From: JBBSHE01 sp038253325
Lineage (GTDB): Bacteria; Actinomycetota; Actinomycetes; Propionibacteriales; Nocardioidaceae
Length of the DNA stretch: 15,125 bases
Direction: 5' to 3'
NCBI GenBank assembly: GCA_038253325.1
Contig: JBBSHE010000057.1
Coordinates: forward strand, 1 to 15,125
Made by a program: the position numbers and the translations under genes. Of the stretch, positions 14,262-15,125 are shown one piece after another. Under the pieces are notes generated by a model. That model was not told where the DNA came from, searched no databases, and saw only the letters and a list, made by a program, of their open reading frames with translations. Position 1 is the first letter of the stretch. Each line of letters opens with the position of its first letter.

Positions 14262-15125
14262 TCAGGGACGCGTCCACCCGCGGGCGCGGAGAGCCCGTTC
14301 GACCTGATTCATGAAGGTGTCCACGTCCGTGCGCCACCCAAGTACGGGGATTCGAAGCACCGTCGCCTCCTCGATGCTCAGCTCGTTTTGCCGGAGCGAG
14401 TCGTCGACGGCGTTGAGCGGCTGGTCGTGGTGTGCGCCCTCGATCTCCACGACGAGGCCGAAGTCGTCGTAGAACACGTCGAGGTACGCACGACCCCGGT
14501 ACCCGCGGCGGACGGCCTGGCGACTGGGCTCGGGCAGCCCGCGGCGGCGGCACTCACGAGCGACGTCCAGTTCCCCGAGCGACTGCACCCCGTCAGCGGC
14601 GTCGTGGACGACCCCCGTGATGAGGGCCCGGCGCCGTAGCCTCTTGAAGTCGGCAATCGTTCCCATCAGCGCGGCACCTGTCGTGAGCCGCTGCTGCACC
14701 GCCATCACGATCACGAGTGCCGCCTGTCGCTCGGTCCCAGCCCACATTGCCGCGTGAAGGGTCGCGAGTGCCGTCCGGGTGCTGCGAAGACCGCTTCGCC
14801 CGACTGTGTCACTCTCGGACCAGCTACGAAGCTCATGGACGACGACCCCTGAGACCCGAACGGGGGTCGAGCCGTGCGGTACGCCGAGGTGGATGCCGTC
14901 GTCGTACCCCTCCATGCCGGCAGCGGAAAGCGCGGTCGATCCGTCGATCCGGGCATGACATCCGACCTCCCAGAGTGCTCGTCGCCACCAGGCCTGCGCA
15001 ACCAGCGGGCCGCGATGGATGGCGACCGTCTGCCTGCCGAGCAGCCTCCATCGGCCACGGCGTACCTCCCGCGCGATGTCGTAGCGGGTGACGCCGATCG
15101 TCGCCAACTGACGACGTGAGACGAC
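14262..15125 (-). CDS. AbiEi-like / DUF559-like (Vsr-fold) protein, N-terminus outside window
   Basis: The frame is open to the window edge. The visible beginning VVSRRQLATIGVTRYDIAREV followed by GRW resembles the N-terminal winged-helix segment of actinobacterial AbiEi-type antitoxin proteins (typically GVVTRxQL...GV...I...GRW). A TTG at 15107 exists, but the resemblance continues past it, so the real start is probably just outside. The C-terminal part (about 100 residues) includes AYLDVFYDDFGLVVEIEGAHHDQ: Asp, then ExE, as in the PD-(D/E)xK/Vsr-like fold of DUF559 proteins. It ends with EATVLRIPVLGWRTD. Such proteins are abundant in actinobacteria and usually stand alone; their function is uncertain, with nuclease or abortive-infection-related roles suggested by fold only. 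It is convergent with the flavoprotein gene. Confidence 0.75.
   Translation of the reverse strand, partial: VVSRRQLATIGVTRYDIAREVRRGRWRLLGRQTVAIHRGPLVAQAWWRRALWEVGCHARIDGSTALSAAGMEGYDDGIHLGVPHGSTPVRVSGVVVHELRSWSESDTVGRSGLRSTRTALATLHAAMWAGTERQAALVIVMAVQQRLTTGAALMGTIADFKRLRRRALITGVVHDAADGVQSLGELDVARECRRRGLPEPSRQAVRRGYRGRAYLDVFYDDFGLVVEIEGAHHDQPLNAVDDSLRQNELSIEEATVLRIPVLGWRTDVDTFMNQVERALRARGWTRP

Overview
The window is GC-rich, uses GTG starts freely, and carries actinobacterial gene families throughout: a HisKA_3 sensor kinase with GAF domain, a TetR-controlled pair of half-transporters, SthA, a DMGDH-type fused oxidoreductase, and an AbiEi/DUF559-like protein. I infer a soil-type Actinomycetota, perhaps near Nocardioides or Kribbella; the genus is a guess. 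Coding density is very high. No gap exceeds about 190 bp, and I saw no rRNA, tRNA, CRISPR array, insertion sequence or phage gene.

Layout. (1) Bases 2-3249, plus strand: the 3' part of an FtsX/MacB-type ABC permease whose stop overlaps the start of a membrane sensor histidine kinase. (2) Bases 3208-4353, minus strand: a NarL/FixJ response regulator (first in transcription order) and then a stand-alone receiver protein. The receiver gene runs tail-to-tail into the kinase gene with a 42-bp coding overlap. Regions 1 and 2 look like one signalling locus: transporter, sensor, a DNA-binding regulator and a receiver with no output domain. (3) Bases 4542-5504, minus strand: a PLP-dependent threonine/serine dehydratase-like enzyme. 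(4) Bases 5564-9917, minus strand: a tight operon of a TetR regulator and two ABC half-exporters. Their sequence motifs predict a heterodimer with one degenerate and one consensus ATP site. An 18-bp near-palindrome overlapping the apparent promoter suggests autoregulation. (5) Bases 10108-14154, plus strand: soluble pyridine nucleotide transhydrogenase, then an 850-residue dimethylglycine/sarcosine-dehydrogenase-like flavoprotein fused to a GcvT (folate) domain. (6) Bases 14262-15125, minus strand: the C-terminal part of an AbiEi-like/DUF559-like protein that runs off the window.

Most unusual structure. The last 300 bp of the flavoprotein gene contain two independent local amplifications. One is a 39-bp unit present three times in frame (13 residues each) inside the GcvT C-terminal domain. 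The other is a 47-bp direct repeat, each copy a perfect 10-bp-stem hairpin. Its first copy supplies the last five codons and the stop of the gene, and its second copy ends 7 bp from the stop of the convergent gene.

Three genes (the NarL-type regulator, tetR and the flavoprotein) have a TAnnnT -10-like hexamer 6-7 bp before the start codon and no clear ribosome binding site. This points to leaderless mRNAs.
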